Source: Stachybotrys elegans (Eukaryota > Ascomycota > Sordariomycetes > Hypocreales > Stachybotryaceae). From it: 64,000 bases of DNA. Made by a program: the position numbers and the translations under genes. Under the pieces are notes generated by a model. The model saw only the letters and a list, made by a program, of their open reading frames with translations. It was not told the DNA's origin and made no database searches. Below, piece after piece: positions 46,112-58,954 of this stretch; position 1 is the stretch's first letter, and each line of letters opens with the position of its first letter. The stretch covers positions 1,907,501 through 1,971,500 of the forward strand of contig JAGPNK010000007.1 in NCBI GenBank assembly GCA_020746835.1, given 5' to 3'.

Positions 46112-46578
46112 ATAGGCGCTTCCCCACCCCGTCGCGCGACATTCTTGTGTGTGTATCATGGGCTTTCTATGTTTGTTTCGACAGGTGGTTCGTCTTTTGG
46201 AGGGGAGAAGCACGCCATCACCTCGGTTTGCTATTGGGAACGGAATAGCATGGTCCTAAAAATGTATGTGAGCTATGTGTTGGATAAATGCAACTGTACA
46301 ATACGACTAGTGTGGCAGGTAGATGAGGACGAAAAACAAATCCTTATGATATTTATACATGCACTCGAGCCCTGCGTTGCCTGGCTGCCGTATGGGTTGG
46401 AAGAAAGTGTTTTTCGTGTATTTCGTGCAATGCATGTCTTCACATATAAAATGGGCCGAGCACACACTCATCTTGTCATGTTGTTGTATATTGCTACGCC
46501 TACAAAATGGCCAGTATCGATTCAACAAGCCCCTTCTCTCAACGCCATGTCTAGGTACTCATTAATCATGACAGCATC
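46112..46578. other. 3' region between IRC22 and IRC20
   Basis: About 470 nt between two stop codons. Its AT content is higher than in the flanking coding sequence, as expected for 3' UTRs. No gene is supported. Confidence 0.6.
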
Positions 46579-49500
46579 TCACTGCCGCGACTTGGCGGCC
46601 TCGCCTGCGAGATATCCCATCACAGCACGCTCCTGCAGCTGCGTATCCCGCTCGGGAACAACAGTCTTGTTCCCGACATGTCCAAACAGGCACTGCCACA
46701 GATCCGACTGGTCGACAACCTCGCCCGCCGTCCTATCCTTGCTCATGAGTTTGGACAGAGCAGCGTGCTCCATCTCGAGCGTGTTGGCCTCGTCGATGCT
46801 AGCGTCGAGCAGCTCTGGCGTCGACTGTCTCGACTTGCTCTTCGTGCGGTTGCCCATGTGCTCCATGCGCCGTCGGACCGAGAGGTTGTAGATGGACTCC
46901 TCGACGGTGCCCGACACGACGTACAGCCACACCGTCGTCTCGTTGCGCTGCCCGATACGGTCCACACGTGCGATGGCCTGCAGCTCCAGCGCTGTATTGA
47001 GGAGCGGCTCACACAGGAACACGTGGCTCGCGTTGACGAGGTTGAGGCCGCTTGAGTGCGCGCGGGCATGCAGCAGGAAGCACTTAGCCGAGGCGTCGTT
47101 TTTGAATTTGGAGATGCCGTTAGGTTCATCGATAGATGCGTAGCCTATCTTGAATCTCCTGAAGGCATTCTGCAGAACGTGAAGGAAGTCCTTGTACCTA
47201 CATTGCTGTCAGTAACCAAAGAAGCTCATTGCGTATGAATCTGTTATCAAGCTTACTGTGAGAAGATGATGGACTTTGCTCCCGGATCCGACTCTCGGAG
47301 CCACAAAAGATGCCGCACCAGCGTGTCCACCTTGGTGGTGAACGATGGGCCTTCCAACTCTATATTCTTAATCTCATCCAGTTTATCCGTATTGAACTCG
47401 GAATAAATCATCGTCTTCTTCTGCAGATCGCTAGGCTTGCTCGCGCTGAACGAGCTCTGCCCCTCTCGTCCCGCACGGCTCGCCTCCTCGCTGTGGACCT
47501 GCAACTGCTGGGGCTTGATGGTGATGTCGTGCAGATTCGACGACTTCAGGGCCCGTTTGCAGACTGGACAGTTGTGGTGTGCTTTGAACCACATCATCAT
47601 GCACTCCTTGCAGAATTCGTGGCCGCAGACTGTCAAGACACCTGTTACAAAGGGCATTTGACAAATGACACACATTCGAGGCTCGCTCGACTTCGACCCT
47701 GCTTCTTTCAGGTTCAGCACTAATTTTTTTGTTAGTAGGACATCGCTAATCAGAGTCGTCGTAGAACCTACGGTATCGGTGCTTTGCCTCTGCCGACGAC
47801 AGTTTGCGCCAAGCAGCCTCCTCCGACTTCTTCAGTTTATCCGCCACCGCCTCGGTGTTAAGGCCCTCGTATGGCAGCACTGAATCCGATACAGCCTGGA
47901 GCTGTCGATAGTATTCTAGGCGGTTGTTCATGGCCGTGGTGAAGCTCTCGATCTCGCTCTCCAGCGCTATCGCAACCTTGTTCTGTTCCTGGAGCATCGC
48001 TTGCGCGTGCTTTAATTGCTTGGCCACGATTGCGAGCTCGACAAGCTCGCGCTTTGTGTCGGGCCGGTCGCGGTTGAGACGCACCTGCAAGCTTCGCAAG
48101 TCGGTGATGGCGCCACGCATAGAGGTCGCCCCAACTGGCTTGAGCTCAGCGCGTCTTTGGAGCAGCTCGAGGAGCTTTTTAGGCGCCGGGCCTTCCTCGT
48201 TGAGTGCCATTCTTCTTGATGTCTCCGTCTCATGCTTGACCAGCTCGTTGGTTTGTCCAGATATGGCATCCTGGCGGTCGGCGATGGCTGCTCGCAAAGC
48301 CTGGACATATACCATGAGCTCATCTTGCATCTTTGCCGAGTCCATCAACTCCTCTCCGGTCGTCTCCACGTCACCCTCCTCATCCACCAAAGGCCGCAGG
48401 AGAAGCTTGATGACATCTTCTCGCCAATCGTCGAGGATCGCTGCTTGGTCGTTGAGTTGCCCATAGAGCACTTCCAGGCCATCTATCGTAGGGCCGCTCT
48501 CAATTCCTCTGTCAGGATCTGCCACGAGCTCTGGTATCACAGAAAATGACTGATCTGATGCCTTGCGGGCAAGCTCGTTCATGAGCCGGGTTGCCTTGCG
48601 GTGGGAGCCGCGTAATATCTCTCTTCGAAGCACTTTGGCATCTTCATAACCATCGTCCTCCAGTTTCTTGAGACGCTGGAACTCTTCAGAATCAGGCTCT
48701 GTCATCTCAGCATTGTCTCTGATCTGGAAATAAGCATTGGCGCAGAAGAAGACCGCCTTGTGGTGAAGCTCGAGGGCACTGCGGAGTCTTCGGCGTAGCT
48801 CCATAGGTCGGCCTTTGCTCTCCGGGCTATCGTTCTCATCGTCAGAGTCGAGCTCAGCCATGTCGTCCTGTCCTTGAGTTGCGGGGTTTCCGCCTACTTC
48901 CTCTCGGAGCTTCTCCCGGGCCTGTGCCACAAGCTTCTCTGTTTCTTTGCGTGTTTCCTCCCATATGGCAAGGGCCTCCTTCACCCGAGGGCTATTCTCG
49001 TAGAGTTGGCCCCTTGTGAGCTTGTGGCTGAGATATGCTCGCTCTTCCGTGCGGATGGAGTTCTCGCTTTGATCCAACATGGCATTCAACACTTCCTCGA
49101 CTGTCCTCATAGGTCGATTACGACTTTGACCCAAGATCCGCCTGTTATAACCGCCAACTTCTGGATGCAGGGCAGTCTGCCTCAGGCGGTTGAGCCACGT
49201 GCGCATGGTTTCGACATGATCATCTGGGTCCCAGTCATCGAGGAGAGGGGCGCCGTCGAGGTCCAGATCGCAAGCCTCTGCCATTTCTTTAAACAAGGTC
49301 TGGTAGTGCTGCTCTTCGACAGCCGTGAACGGCATGCTGATGACATACCGCTTCTGGGCTGGGAGAAGTATTTCATCCCGCACCAGGGCCTTTGTATGCC
49401 GGAGGGCGATGGAGTTGAAAAGTTGCCGAAACACTGCGCTTTCCATGACAAGTGCCTGCCATATGTGAGGGAATGAACAATATGGCTCGTAAAGAAGAAA

Positions 49501-51100
49501 CAGGAGCAGTCCAAACAGGTCGTCAACATTGTCTTTTACAGGAGTTCCGGTGATGCCCCATGCGTTTATGCGTGGAATCATTCGGGCGACTGATGCAGCT
49601 TTGCTGACTCCATTCTCAATCATCTGGGCCTCGTCGAGACATACCCTCCACCAAGAGATTTGTACCAGCGGCGACTTTAGCCTCTCGTATTGCCTCTCGT
49701 GTCGCCGGGATCTTTCAGGGGGCTCGAGGGCAAAATGAATCTCGGCCGATAGTACAGTGTATGTGGTGACGACAACATCGTAAGCCGCCAGCTCCTGGAC
49801 AATATCCTTAGGGTCGTCGGCCGTCATCTTCTTGCATCCCTGATAATGCTTCACGCGCAGGCCGGGAGCATGACGAGATATCTCAGACACCCACTGTGCG
49901 CGCAGTGACTCAGGGGCAACGATCAGAGTGGCAGAACTGGGTATGAGCCCTCCAGCTGGCTGTTCCGAGGGTTGAAGATCACGCTTATGGGTAAGGATAA
50001 GCGCGAGGACTTCCAGTGTCTTGCCCAGACCCATCTCTTCCGCAAGAATGCCCCCTTTGAGCTTAGGATCACCTTGCTGGAAAGCTGCTGCATCCGTACT
50101 GAGCGTATGAAACATGTCGCTGAGGAATACGTCGTGGCTAGAAGCATCTTGGACAGTTCTGCAAGTTCCGATCTCTGACTTGAATTCATCGAATGGCAAA
50201 GGTTCGACAATTGCCCGCTCCTCGGACCACTTGACCCCTTCCCTTTTCAGAAGCCACTGCAGAGTTCGTTTCTGGTACGGGAATAGCGTTGCCTCGAGAC
50301 CCCAAACGTCGATGGAGGGTGTTTCATCTTTCGGGGGCACATATGCAGCATCGTAGAAGTCCATGGGCGACCATACCTCGCGGGTTCTCGCAGTGTTGGT
50401 AGATGGATAAAACGTGTCTATTACTTCCTGGCTGAGTTGTCTTTCTTTCTTGGAACGGAGAAAGGCGAGGGGTGTTTTCGTTTCGTTCCAGAAAAGCGTG
50501 AATGTGACGTCCATGCATACTTCGGACTCCCCTTCGCTTATAGACATGTCGATTTTGGTCCAGATGTCACCGGGCTTCGTCGTCCTGGCATATTTTCCTG
50601 TGATACTGGCGATTTCCCGAACCGTGTCCGGAATGTCTTCCGGAGCAAAGTCCATCGCCACTATAGCACCCGAAGATGCTGACGCAGCATTGCCACCCCT
50701 ACGACGTATTACCAATGAATTCCTCCCCAAGTTAAAGCTTAGGTGCTCCCCGATGTTTTCGTGGTTTGTGGTCATCTGAAGGCCATCCATGTCTGCGCCC
50801 GTAAGAGGGCGGGTGAGGGATAGTGTCCCCGTTGCGACGCAGATGGCATGATCGGTGGACTCGAGCTTCTGGCGCTTCGCAGATCGATCGGTCGTTGGAG
50901 AAGAGGGTGTTTGTTTCACAGGTGCGAGAGACTGAAAATATTGGATCAAGCGTATCGGTACCGCATCTAAATAGCATCCTCTCAGTACATGGGAAGCATG
51001 ATGGGGTTGGAGAATGGTCGGTCATCTTACCATTAAGACCAAGACGAAGCTCTGGCGGCTTCGGAAAAGGCGGGCCCCTCCTGCGCCGGGCACCAGGCAT
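46579..51100 (-). CDS. IRC20: SNF2-type ATPase with RING finger, Irc20/SHPRH-like
   Basis: Exons on the minus strand are 51100-51031, 50966-47772, 47719-47257 and 47197-46579, giving 1448 residues. The SNF2 ATPase half has GGILAEEMGLGKTLEVLALI (Walker A), the motif II variant DEAQMI, and GITGTPVKDNVDDLFGLL. A long coiled-coil-rich insert of about 450 residues follows. The RING finger, CVICQMPFVTGVLTVCGHEF through CPVCKRAL, comes next, then helicase-C motifs SGLNLVNASHVFLCEP and ARVDRIGQ. This order matches yeast Irc20 and animal SHPRH, combining chromatin-directed ATPase and ubiquitin or SUMO-directed E3 activity in DNA repair. The junction of exons 2 and 3 uses GTAGGT and a perfect TACTAAC branch point. 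Confidence 0.94.
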
Positions 51101-51739
51101 GTTGAAGTAACAGACAATAGAAGAAGCTGAAGCTTTCTTCAAAAGCGAGTGTGGTAGTAGCTGGGGCTATTGCGACGATTGGGCGGCGGTATTCCAACAG
51201 ATTGCTCGGTAGACGTATTGTCGATGAAATCATTGATTCGCGGCGGGCAGCTTGATCAGCAGGACCGATTCGAGGATCATACAAGTATTCATTCCATCGC
51301 CCACATTTTCTTTCCCCTCGCTGCCCTGCGCTGTCTTCCAAACCCCAGAAATCCAGTGAGTCAAATGCCGTCCGTGGAGTCGTGGCGACGATGCGAATGG
51401 AAAGGCGTAAGTTGTAAGGTGCAAGTTACAAGTTGGTTGTGCAGATCAGAGCTCTGGAAACAATGCCAGCCTGCTTGGGACCCCACCATCCGATAATGCG
51501 CCCCAATCAAACCCGGCCGATAAGAAAGCACGCCGGCTCTCAAAGAGAAGGGGTCGTCAGCCTCGCTTAGCTAATCCATCTCTGGCATTTTTCCATGTCC
51601 CTTGAAAATTAAGCTGCATCTCGCGACAATCTACAGACGGCGCAGGAGTTTGGAAGCATTGCGCAACGCACAATCAAGGTGAGCGCGTCACGACACTTAT
51701 GCCAACATCTCACGTATTCTTACACAGACCCAGCACAAC
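51101..51739. promoter_or_regulatory. Divergent promoter region of IRC20 and mS41
   Basis: 639 nt between diverging starts. No clear TATA box. Short frames here show no domain. Confidence 0.6.
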
Positions 51740-52435
51740 ATGAGGGTCTTCGAGTCTCTCCGGCCCTCGCTACGGCTGGCACTGTCCACCCCCAAGCACA
51801 ACGCCCTGGGGCAGACGAGGTGGCTTCACAAGTCGAAACCCGCACCCGTCATCCCCAAGCCTCGACCCTTCGTCCCCGATGTCCAGACCTTTCTCACCCT
51901 GATTGGCCGCAACCTCCACAAGCAAGCATCCAAGTTCCCCTCGTGGGACGCCATGTTCTCCCTGGGCTCCATGGAGCTCCGCGAGCTGGGCATCGAGCCC
52001 CCTCGAAACCGCCGATACCTGCTACGGTGGCTACAGCGCTACAGAGACGGCGCCCTGGGCCCTGGAGGCGACTTCAAGTACGTCAAGGATGGCGAGGCCC
52101 TTCTCAAGGTCGCGGCACCCCCCGCCGGGGTCATCAGCAACGCCAAATGGGTCGTCAACGTCCCTCATGGCGAGGATGGAGGCGCCAAGTCTGCCCCCTC
52201 GTTGGTTCGACCCAAGGGGTATGGAGTGGAGGGTCTCAGGACGATAACAGGACCTTATGCTACTGCCCTTCCGGGAAACGCAGGCGCCGTGGTCAAGGTG
52301 ACGGAGGGCATGTGGGAGCACAAGAGAGGACGCAAGATTGACGGAGGAGAGAGACGAAGAGACGAGATTCGCTTCAAGAAGCGCTCGGCAGAGAGACGGG
52401 CGGAGCGTGAGGCAGAGCTGCTGGAGCTCCTGTAA
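51740..52435 (+). CDS. FYV4: Mitochondrial small ribosomal subunit protein mS41 (Fyv4, IGR motif)
   Basis: A single exon of 231 residues. The N-terminus (MRVFESLRPSLRLALST) is basic and hydroxylated with no acidic residues apart from one Glu, as in a mitochondrial presequence. The IGR motif domain spans about residues 45-100, containing VQTFLTLIGRNLHKQASKF and ELRELGIEPPRNRRYLLRW. Family members are fungal mitoribosomal small-subunit proteins. The C-terminus is highly charged and probably helical (RFKKRSAERRAEREAELLEL). The GC-rich codon choice supports a well-expressed housekeeping gene. Length is a little above yeast Fyv4. Confidence 0.92.
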   Translation: MRVFESLRPSLRLALSTPKHNALGQTRWLHKSKPAPVIPKPRPFVPDVQTFLTLIGRNLHKQASKFPSWDAMFSLGSMELRELGIEPPRNRRYLLRWLQRYRDGALGPGGDFKYVKDGEALLKVAAPPAGVISNAKWVVNVPHGEDGGAKSAPSLVRPKGYGVEGLRTITGPYATALPGNAGAVVKVTEGMWEHKRGRKIDGGERRRDEIRFKKRSAERRAEREAELLELL

Positions 52436-55400
52436 ACAACATCAAACCGACACCACGGCCGTGACGGTCTTGTACATTATTGTGTATGTAGTAAGGTATC
52501 CGGTCGTTCCCAGTAACGGCCTCTTCATCATCTACCCTGTTCTGACCTCTCTCGCCTGTGCTATAGTATTTCGAGTTATATCACCGATGGCGGCTGCAGC
52601 CCCCTGTACGCGCTACCTCGAGAACTTCTGTCTCTGCCACCCGCAATGTATGCCTCATTGGAAGTTGGTGTCTTGTTCATGGCGCCCTTCGGATAAAGGC
52701 CTCAGCCAGAACGCCTTGTGATAGACACTAGGTCCCCGCAACGTTGCACTTCGCCTCCTCCTTTAATATCCGTCATCGGACAGGATGGTCGTGTCCGCCC
52801 ATGGAAGTAGGCCGGGGGTCCCTTCCCATCCCTCTAACCTGGGCGTATGCATGCCTCTGACTTGTTGATATCAGGTCAGCCTGATCAACACGCTCCCCTT
52901 GGGCTGTGTGGGGGCCGGGTATACGGAAAAGCCTACAACTGTAGTTGGCATGGAGGAGGAAGAGTGGTTAGGCAACCGCGTATCATTAGTTGTCAGCCCT
53001 AAGACAGATGAGATGGAAGAGAGGGGATGTACAAGTGTCATGCTATACCCGGGGGGTATAAGGGGGGCCTCCAGAGCTTCGAGATCATGGCATTGAAACA
53101 TGCCAACTGCTGAGACCCTCGCTTCCAATCATAGGAACCGTCTCTTTGCTCCGCTCCTTTGCTAGATTTGGGATAGCTTTCCATTGATATTGTGAACTAT
53201 CCGGCAAATATCAACAATGGCTATTTATCGACCGGACAGGAATTTAGGAATGCCAACACAACACTCACCGACTTTTCCTCATACTACGTCACAGCTGGGG
53301 AGGCTGAGCCTCCATGGCTCATAGTTTTGCCATGATCGTGGTGCCGGTCCGGCAGAGGCTCATGTGGCTGCCTTAGGGCTGAGAGTCCCGTCTTGCCGCT
53401 CTTCTCAATACTGAGATCCAAGTCCAGAATATGCAGGGATGACTTGGCAAGACCCAAGCCACTGGTTCCAAGTTTGTAAGCTGCACAAGACGTATGAGGC
53501 GTCAGTGAGCCAATGTCGGTGCTGATCAAGCTGTGTCAGCGCGACAGCCACCACATATCTGCATGCGCCTCATAGTGTGTGTATATGTCGGCAAGTCGTC
53601 TATAATGTCCGGGTCAACAGTACGCCATAGGGCTGAACTGAGCTGACCAATTGTACAAGAGCCTCAGGCTTACGTCTCACCAGAGGCTCTTCAACGCTCC
53701 ATCCTTCTGGGAGAGGGGGTTGTCTGGGGGTCATGTCATGTCAGCAAAGCGAAGCTACAGGGCGCACTCGGTGCATGGTATAAGGTATGGGGTTTGAAAT
53801 AAGCTGTCATCTTTTCCGCGGAGGCAGCCCTACACCCTGGTGAAACCACGGCGGACAATCTAAGAAATCACAAGACGAAAACCGATCATGAGCATCCATC
53901 CGTCCGTGATCGTGTGATGCCTCGACCCATTGTCGGAAATATTGGATGCAAGCTATTTGCGGATACATGGATAGGTATAACGTCCATAGGAGTATGTGCA
54001 CCTCAAAGAGGGGGGAGGGATTGGGATTGATGGTGGCCGACATAATCTGATGGTGGGAGTCGGAGCAAAACACCGGTCTAGCCACTTCCTATCGGACTTG
54101 TCGGACGGAAGAAACGTGAATCGCATGAACTGGACGTGGTGGTTGAGGACAATGACGGGTCGTATTGCTCGCTTCTGGGCTTTGGCGCATTGTACGTACT
54201 TTCAGCTCCACCTCCTGGTCAACGCAACGAGCCCGGTCCGGCAATCATAATGCAGGATCGTCGCCTGGATGGGTCTCGAGCCGCGTACATCTACCACGTC
54301 CTGGGGAGTGAGAACAGTGTCTCTCCAAGTAGTAGTTACCTTGCCGCGTGGCTCACCAGGGGACACTCGTGTTGTGTGGGTGTACGGACAGGTGGATAAG
54401 GATACGATCCCCTGTTCGATGAGCCGGGACGGAAGCGTGCACCAAAAGAGCAAGCTGTGCGACCCCTGGCCCGCTGCGCTGTCGTGTCCCCTTTTGTATG
54501 CTTGACAAGCATTGGCGTTCACACCTTAACTTGACAATCGCTGTGGCCAAACCACATGCCAAGAGTCCCGGGCGGAGGGCGCTGAGAGATAGATGGGGCT
54601 TGTTTGTATCAAATCAAACCACCGATTCCCCATCATTGTCGGAGTACTGGTTCACCTTGACGTTGAAGCTACCGCGTTCGTGTATATAAATAAACGGGTG
54701 GATCAGATGAGTTGTCCATCCCCCGCTTGGCCGTAGGCTTAATCCCCATCGTCATGAGTCAAACAATAGCTTACATACTTAGTCGGTACAAAGCGGGCTT
54801 TGGTAGAGGTTGTGTGGCATTGCATCTCCTCGGCTGTTGCAGGTCTAGAACTGAAGATGCTGGGGTTGAGAACCATGGTCGCATTGTAGAACCCGTCGTC
54901 CTTCGCTTGTGACATGCAAGCTGCCCTCCTGTTGCTTTATCAGACACATTTCCGAGCTTGTGATGACATATGCAAGGCCCCCGGACCCCAGGTGCAAGTA
55001 TCGCACGGATAGCTCCCCTGGATAGAGGAACCATTCTTGATATTTTGCGTGACATAGCCCAGGGTCGGGGTAAGCTCGTCATCCATATCAATCCAGAAAG
55101 GGGTGTCCCTTAACCCATCTCGGCAACGTGAGCGAGCACATACTGTTCTGTAGCCGAAAGGAAGCTTATATATCCGGACTATTGGGCGAGAGAAGAAGTG
55201 ATGCCACAGTGGTTGGTGGCTGTGGGTCGAAGAGATCACTTGATTACGGTATCTGAACTCTCATCGCTCGTAATGGGTAACAGGCCTTCATGCTGATGGA
55301 ACCCTGCGCGATCCTACGTGGCTGACGGATGTGATGTCCAATATCACAAGACGATTTTATAAAAGTAAATTTGCATGGGCTTGACGGCTCAAGGTTCGGG

Positions 55401-57467
55401 ATTGATGCTAGCCGCCCATGACAAGATGAAGGAATTCCGGTTCGAGGGCTTGTGACGAGGTTATGCTTCGGATTCATGGGCATGAGTCATCTTGCCAGGT
55501 ATCGAGTAGGCACCGCCTTAATAAGCCGGCGGTGATGCTTCTGACCACAAATGGTAAAGACCAGCTCTACCGACCTCATTGCCACGGCCACCCGCCTTTG
55601 GCATGAGCCGCAAAGGCAAGGGAGCATCTTTGTCGGCTCATACTTTTCCGATGCCTACTGCCCCCTGCACTTGCACATCAGCCCTCGCCTAAATTTGTTA
55701 CACTTTAGGCCAACTTGCTGCCATAAATGGTATAGTTGATGTTCATCAGAAGAGGGGAGGGGTCTTCACGTTACCTTGTCTTCCGTAGATGCATTCATAT
55801 TTGTCCACCATCCCAGCTTGGTTGCGGGGGTAGAAATCGACCTCGTCTCAGAGCTGGGGCGCTTCCAGAAGACGGAGACAGGAAATAAGATGCCATCATC
55901 AATTCTCCTGAAACTAAACCGTTCCCGATTCTTCAGATGCATCCATTCACCCCGTAAACCCCCGAGTTTTGTAGGTAATCTGTATTGCCCAAATAACGCG
56001 GAGCTAGGACTGGAGGCGGAATTGATATGGGGCAATGCGGCAAACAAGGTAGTGATGATCCTAGTCAGTAGGGCGGCCCGTGAGATGCCTGTAAACTTGA
56101 GCCGCGAGAAATCCCACATAGGCCGTACCATTGCGAGCTCATTGAAGCAAGGCGAATGGCTGTAAGTGCCAGGACGTTCACGGGCTTCTAAGCCTGGTCA
56201 TTGATCATCCAGTGCTCAGGACGGAGAAATCCGGTTTGACAAAACCATGGCATCATTACCACTGCAGCTTGTGGCCGGTTAGTACGGAGATTGACGACGG
56301 TGGCGCGGTAGGTTTCTGTTACCTAAGGCCATTGATTGGCCTGCGTAGAGATAAGGCAGCGAGTCTTTAGATCCGGAACATGGGCAGGGTCAGGTTTGAC
56401 AGACAAGGCCATGATACTGGCGCTGACTGGCGAACTATGTGCCTTGCGGCGTCATAGTGTTTGTCTAGCATGCTCGAGGTTACATCGCCCCGTGCACGCT
56501 TTCAGCCCAGAGGCACGGTCAGTGGACCAGCCGGACCAGGGTAGCCAAAGACACAGCCGGCCGGGAGGTCCCGCCCAGAGACCAAGATGTGTGAAGCGTA
56601 GGCGGCCTAGACACTGTCGCTGGGATGTGAACCCTTGTGCAATCGGAAGACGTTCGCATCCTCAAGCATGCTCTATCGGCATGCATGGCATGTCCCCAGA
56701 GTCGGCGATAACAATAAGGGGCTGTTAGAAGCGCCGTACTGGAAGCGTCAAGCATCATAAACCTGACAGGAAAAGCATAAACGTTGTGAAATTGTAGGCC
56801 GCAATCCTTGGTCTCAAAAACAACAACACCTTGCACCGCCACTCACATGCGTGTAGAATCCTGGGGGTGCACGTTTGATCTACCACTAGAGATGAACCGT
56901 GCAGGGCGCCACTGGTCCGTCTCATTCAGGACCATGCCCATCAAGCATGGGTGTGGTTAAGTGTCGCCCGCCTCGACTGGCCGGTTGTAGCTAGACGAGC
57001 GAGCAAACAACAAGGATCCATGATCACTGGGGGGGGCCTCTCCAGTGCTGCATGCAAAACAAGAGCACGCTACTCCGTAGGTCGAGCGCCAAGGTCATCC
57101 CCGAAATGCTGTGCCGGAAGCATGATTTGGGACGATTTCTGGGCCCTCTCCAGGTCTGCAGCGACAACTTAGCCGGCGCGTGGGCAGAAGCAGCCAGGCA
57201 AGGTAGGCAGGCAGGCTTCCATCCAATCGAGCTGAAGAGTAACCAGAAAACCGATAGCGTGCTGCAGTCATGACGCAGGTGACATGTTCAGACTCATCAA
57301 TTCTTGGCTCTGAGGTTGCCCAGCTCAGTCGACGTTATCCAGCAACGATGCAGTTCGGCGGTCGATGCGACGCTGTAGAGCACTATGACCAGATAGATGA
57401 CGCATGGGGCTGAAGATTGCATCCAGGTTTGGAGACAGAACTGCAGATTCAAGCTGCAAAGAGCAAT

Positions 57468-57530
57468 GAGGGAGGGGGGGAGGAGGGGGAGGGGGAGGGG
57501 GAAGGGGGAAGGGGGAAGGGGGAGGGCGGG
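57468..57530 (+). repeat. G-rich purine tract with quadruplex potential
   Basis: About 60 nt consisting almost only of G with single or double A spacers, including many runs of four or more G. The pattern GGGGGA repeats imperfectly. It satisfies the usual pattern for intramolecular G-quadruplex formation. Confidence 0.85.
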
Positions 57531-58932
57531 TCGTTATTGGGAGGGACTGAAGCGGAAGCGATATGATGAGAGCATCCATCTGGAAGAATCAAGAACCAAT
57601 CCATGTGGGAGAGTTGCATAGTAGGCGTCTCGAGGGCGGAGAGGAACACGGGGATACAGCAGGGTCACTTGGCGGTGGAACAGGGTCAGGGGAGAGCGGA
57701 CGTCTTTGTACGGAGTACGGAGGAGATGCTACGTACATGCAGAATAGATTAGTATATTGTCACTGTGGCGTCCGGTGCATGGCCCGTCGGTAGTTTGGAT
57801 GGGAAAATATCGACATACTGTGGAGGAAACGTGGTTCCTGTGCGAGTGTCTGGATGGGAAAACCTGAGGGTGTCGACGTAATAAGCCGCTCCACGTGTAG
57901 GAGGTGCCATTGGGGACGGCGCACATGGCATCAAACGGCTGGTCGGTCCATTTTACTCAGACCTGAGGTAATCAGTGCGTCTGCGTCTGCGCCGGCGCCT
58001 GCGCCTGCAGCTGCGTCCGTGTTTGGGTGCTGGGATTCGGAGCGGGCTCTGGTCGGGGTCACGGTGAGGCATGGCGCGTGGGTGGGTGGGTGGTGGTGGT
58101 GATGGTGGGTTGGCGAGCGTCTCGTTGCAGCGTGCAGCGTGCAGCAACTGTCGACATGCTGGGCAGACAATTGCGCCAGAGCTCTGGGAACCTAGGGGTC
58201 TGTGGTGTCTCTGCTGCGTCTATCCATGGTCCGTGTCGAGAATGCCTGCTCTGGTCGGTCTGGGAATGTGGTAAGCACGCTGTTGCTCCATTCATTCATC
58301 CATCCATCATCCAGCGCGCGTGTGTGCCGGGCCTCGTGTGAAAACGAACACCTGCAGCGTCAATCGGTGATAAACTGCGGACGTGCAGCACCCTCGAGCC
58401 GATTACCCATTGGTGCCATGCCTGTTCGGGGCATTTCTCTGCTCACGGCGCGTTGCTTCTTGTATCCTGGAAACGAGAGTCCTGCCGTCAATTGATGGAT
58501 GTCTCTCTGTCTGCCAAGCGACGAGAGGTAGTTTGAAGATGGACGGATGGAACTGCTGGTCGCTAGGCTGCTTTGAGCACGGCCGACTGCTCGTGCACCG
58601 GTAGATGCCATACATTGTGGCGGCAGGCGCTGTGCCTAATTTGGGCCTCAAGCCTAGTGGACTAATTACCGTGTTACCGTCCCATTCTCACTTCCATCAA
58701 GCAGGTACCTTGCTGTTTTCAAGTCGTCTTCTCGTCCTTCCGTGTTTCTCTTCTGCTTAGGTCTTCTTTGTTTGTTTTGTTTTTCTCTCGTCAGTGGTGG
58801 TAAGGTGGAAAGGGGGAAAGGGGGGTTTTCTCAGCTGGGAAGGTATTGGACAGACTCGGCTAAGATACTCCGTTCACTGTCCCAGTGAGGTAGCGCCTGC
58901 CTTAGATGAGGTGCTGACCTACTACCACGTAC

Positions 58933-58954
58933 GGAAGGAAGGAAGGAAGGAAGG
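58933..58954. repeat. (GGAA)n microsatellite
   Basis: Five and a half GGAA units inside the gene-poor tract. Confidence 0.9.

Noticed and set aside
46579..51100. Idea that adjacent IRC20 and IRC22 form a functional pair
   Set aside because: Both names come from the same yeast genetic screen; the proteins act in different compartments and the adjacency is likely chance.
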